DNA of 64,000 nt from Sedimentitalea xiamensis (GTDB lineage: Bacteria; Pseudomonadota; Alphaproteobacteria; Rhodobacterales; Rhodobacteraceae): the NCBI RefSeq assembly GCF_030164465.1, contig NZ_JASNJE010000026.1, positions 1-64,000 on the forward strand, in the 5' to 3' direction. The notes below the pieces were generated by a model. That model made no database searches. It was not told the origin of the DNA and worked only from the letters and a program-made list of their open reading frames with translations. A program made the position numbers and the translations under genes. Shown piece after piece: positions 61,751-64,000 of the stretch (position 1 is its first letter; the number at the start of each line of letters is the position of its first letter).

Positions 61751-64000
61751 ATGGCCGATCAGGGCAAGAGTGAAGCGCTCGACATCACGGACGAACTGAT
61801 CGCGGAACGGCGCGCCGCCGAACCGGGGCAGACGCCGGCGGACATGGCGCCCTGGATGCGGCCCATCGTGGCCGGCATCGACGTGATGAACCTTTGGGTC
61901 GGCCGCATCACCTGTCTGATGCTGGTTCCGATCATCCTGGTCATGGTCTACGAGGTCGTGGCCCGCAAGGTGTTCCTGGCGCCGACGGATTTTTCCTTTG
62001 AATACAGCCGTATGCTCGCGGGCGCCATGTTCATGCTCGGTGCCGGTTATGCGCTGATGCGGGGCGTGCACATTCGCGCCGATTTCCTGTATCGCAACTG
62101 GCCGCGGCAGACACAGGCGACGGTCGACGCGACGCTCTACCTGCTGTTCTATTTCCCGGCGATGCTGTTCTTCTTCTGGGTTTCGCTGGACTTCACGATC
62201 AAGGCCTGGAGCACCTGGGAACGGTCCATGGACACCGCCATGATGGCGCCGCTTGCCCCGGCGCGCACGGCCATGCCGGTGGCGGCGTTCTTTCTGTTCC
62301 TGCAAGGGATCTCGGAATTCCTGACCACCTTGTATGCGATGAATGCCTCGCGCCGGCGGCTGTTCCTTCGGTTCCTGCCGGTCTATGTCCTGATCCTCGG
62401 GCTGGTCTTCGTCATGGCGTTCTTTCCCGATGCCCTGCCTTTTGTCAGCAGCGGCCTGTCCGGGCTGGGCGCGGCGTTGGGACTGGACCGCATCGCGAAC
62501 GAATACATCGGCCTGCTGATGATCGCGGTCATGTTGTTCTCGATCTTCGTCGGCTTTCCGATCTCGTTCACGCTGATCTTTCTCGGCTTCGTGTTCGGGG
62601 CCTGGGGCTTTTCCGGCAAGCTGACCTTCTATTTGCAGACCTTTCAGTTCAACGCCACCATGCTGGACGATCAGCTGGTCGCGGTGCCGCTGTTCGTGTT
62701 CATGGGCATCATGATGGAACAGGCCGGGCTGATGGAGCGGCTGTTTACCTCGGTGCAGCTCATGTTTTCGCGCACGCGCGGGTCGCTCTACGTGGCGGTT
62801 CTGTTCGTGTCCACGATATTTGCGGCGGCGACCGGCATCGTCGGCGCGTCGGTCACGATCCTCGGGATCATGGCGGCGCGGACGATGAACAAGTCGGGAT
62901 ACGACGTGCGGCTGGCATCGGGCACGATCACGGCGGGCGGGACACTGGGGATCCTGATCCCGCCGTCCATCATGCTGGTGGTGATGGGTCCGGTGCTGGA
63001 AGTGCCCGTGACGGACCTGTTTGCCGCCGCAATCATGCCGGGCATCATGCTGGCGGTTCTCTACATGGCTTACGCTCTGGTGCGCTGCTGGATCAATCCG
63101 AACCTGGGCCCGATCCTGCCGCCCGAGGATCAACCGGAAACCTCGCCCTATTATTTCATCGAATTCACCACCGTGATGGCGGCGCTGGTCATTCTCTGCT
63201 GGCTCGGCGGCAAGGGGCTGACCGGAGGGCTGACCGGCCTGTTTCCGCTGTCCGGCCTGATCCTGCCGCTGGCCTGGGTCGGCGTCATGGTGGGCGTCTA
63301 TACCTGGGCGCACCGGGTGCGGCCGTTCGGGTTCTACTATTCCGACCTCTGGCGTGAATTTTTCCTCGGCCTCGTGCCGCCGACGACGCTGGTGGCCTTT
63401 GCGCTGGGGGCCATCCTGCTGGGGTGGGCCACGCCCGCCGAAGCCGCCGCCACGGGCGCTTTCGGCGCCATCCTGCTGGCGCTGGGATACCGGAAACTGA
63501 GCCTGCCGAAGTTCTACGACGCGTTGATCAAGACGCTTGAGATCAGCGTTCTGATCATGTTCCTCGTTGCCGCCTCGAATTTCTTTGGCGCGGTCTTTTC
63601 GCGTCTTGGCACGCCGACGATGCTGACCGAACTGCTGCTGGGCTGGGATCTGAACGAAACCATGGTGCTGATCATCATCATGGCGCTGATCTTTCTGCTC
63701 GGCTGGCCGCTGGAATGGGTGCCCATCGTTCTCATCATCGTGCCGATCCTGATCCCGGCGCTGGATCAGCTGGGCGTCAACCTGACCTGGTTCGGGATCC
63801 TCGTGGCGGTCAACCTGCAAACCGCATGGCTCAGCCCGCCGGTCGCGTTATCGGCCTATTTCCTCAAGGGCGTGGTGCCGGAATGGGATCTGAAGGACAT
63901 CTATTTCGGGATGATGCAATTCATGCTGATCCAGTTGCTGGGGCTGATCCTGATCTTTTCCTTCCCGCAGATCGCGCTGTGGCTGCCGGCCTATATCTAC
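61751..64000 (+). CDS. TRAP transporter fused permease (DctQ-DctM), cut by window edge
   Basis: 750 codons from the ATG (GGAGG upstream) to the window edge with no stop. After a soluble N-terminus (to about 40) comes the DctQ four-helix part (CLMLVPIILVMVYEVVARKV, GYALMRGVHIRADFLYRNW), then DctM from about 250: IGLLMIAVMLFSIFVGFPIS, VPLFVFMGIMMEQAGLMERL, FAAATGIVGASVTILGIMAA, TITAGGTLGILIPPSIML and ATPAEAAATGAFGAILLA. DctM drives substrate import by the sodium gradient. The DctQM fusion is a known arrangement. The 3' end and stop are outside. Confidence 0.95.
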   Translation, partial: MADQGKSEALDITDELIAERRAAEPGQTPADMAPWMRPIVAGIDVMNLWVGRITCLMLVPIILVMVYEVVARKVFLAPTDFSFEYSRMLAGAMFMLGAGYALMRGVHIRADFLYRNWPRQTQATVDATLYLLFYFPAMLFFFWVSLDFTIKAWSTWERSMDTAMMAPLAPARTAMPVAAFFLFLQGISEFLTTLYAMNASRRRLFLRFLPVYVLILGLVFVMAFFPDALPFVSSGLSGLGAALGLDRIANEYIGLLMIAVMLFSIFVGFPISFTLIFLGFVFGAWGFSGKLTFYLQTFQFNATMLDDQLVAVPLFVFMGIMMEQAGLMERLFTSVQLMFSRTRGSLYVAVLFVSTIFAAATGIVGASVTILGIMAARTMNKSGYDVRLASGTITAGGTLGILIPPSIMLVVMGPVLEVPVTDLFAAAIMPGIMLAVLYMAYALVRCWINPNLGPILPPEDQPETSPYYFIEFTTVMAALVILCWLGGKGLTGGLTGLFPLSGLILPLAWVGVMVGVYTWAHRVRPFGFYYSDLWREFFLGLVPPTTLVAFALGAILLGWATPAEAAATGAFGAILLALGYRKLSLPKFYDALIKTLEISVLIMFLVAASNFFGAVFSRLGTPTMLTELLLGWDLNETMVLIIIMALIFLLGWPLEWVPIVLIIVPILIPALDQLGVNLTWFGILVAVNLQTAWLSPPVALSAYFLKGVVPEWDLKDIYFGMMQFMLIQLLGLILIFSFPQIALWLPAYIY

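Noticed and set aside
60410-63820. 1136-codon open frame opposite the TRAP genes
   Set aside because: Rich in His, Arg, Asp and Gln with no domain; it is the antisense shadow of the TRAP binding protein and DctQM permease, which have full family motifs.
1-64000. CRISPR arrays, transposases, integrases, phage genes, toxin-antitoxin pairs
   Set aside because: None seen; there are no spaced direct repeats and no such protein motifs in any frame read.

Overview
The window looks like chromosomal DNA of a GC-rich alphaproteobacterium of the Rhodobacterales, most likely a marine Roseobacter-type Rhodobacteraceae. This rests on overall gene content and protein character: a hybrid malic enzyme, propionate-CoA ligase, a SelD-flavoprotein fusion, a large beta-oxidation cluster with MerR regulators, an Mrp-like operon and TRAP transporters. 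No rRNA, tRNA, CRISPR array, phage or transposase gene was recognised. Gene density is high and most start/stop pairs overlap as TGATG, ATGA or GTGA, which is typical of this group.

Layout. 1-4.5 kb: the 5' end of glyA (cut by the window edge), nadK, then an acyl-CoA ligase and an amidase read leftwards. 4.6-10.3 kb: an EEP-fold phosphohydrolase, prpE with a cluster of TTTGCAAA sites upstream, and maeB with a perfect inverted repeat at its promoter. 10.6-14.2 kb: a nucleoside salvage operon cdd-deoA-deoB-upp. 14.3-19.1 kb: a secreted repeat protein, a degenerate M48-like membrane protein, an acyl-CoA synthetase and a divergent Asp-box beta-propeller protein. 19.1-28.7 kb: a leftward beta-oxidation cluster (MerR, long acyl-CoA dehydrogenase, small RHH-like protein, second acyl-CoA dehydrogenase, GST, thiolase, FadJ-type multifunctional enzyme, FUSC-like membrane protein) and a second MerR. 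28.8-31.1 kb: two hotdog thioesterases coupled to a MATE exporter. 31.1-34.5 kb: a DUF952-pyrD-arsC-like operon and a periplasmic 5'-nucleotidase.

34.6-39.8 kb: a possible stub of an SRAP gene, mnmH (tRNA 2-selenouridine synthase) and, convergent and overlapping it by 25 bp, a flavoprotein-SelD fusion. The pair supplies and uses selenophosphate for tRNA. A ThDP-dependent enzyme follows. 40.0-46.0 kb: a TTC38-like repeat protein and opgC-opgG-opgH for osmoregulated periplasmic glucans. 46.0-47.4 kb: a frameshifted LpqC/PHB-depolymerase-type esterase and a membrane-anchored rhodanese.

47.7-55.3 kb: a ten-gene Mrp-like operon (E, F, G, DUF4040, B, C, then three NuoL/M/N-type subunits with a 115-residue membrane protein between the last two). 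It has no full-length MrpA and no redox subunits, so it is a noncanonical cation/proton antiporter and the most interesting system here. The DUF4040 gene seems to lack a standard start codon.

55.4-64.0 kb: transport and catabolism. There is a polar amino-acid-type ABC system (binding protein opposite the ATPase and permease), an IclR regulator divergent from a GMC oxidoreductase, a TRAP binding protein, and a fused DctQM permease that runs off the right edge. The IclR/GMC/TRAP set probably imports and oxidises one unidentified substrate.
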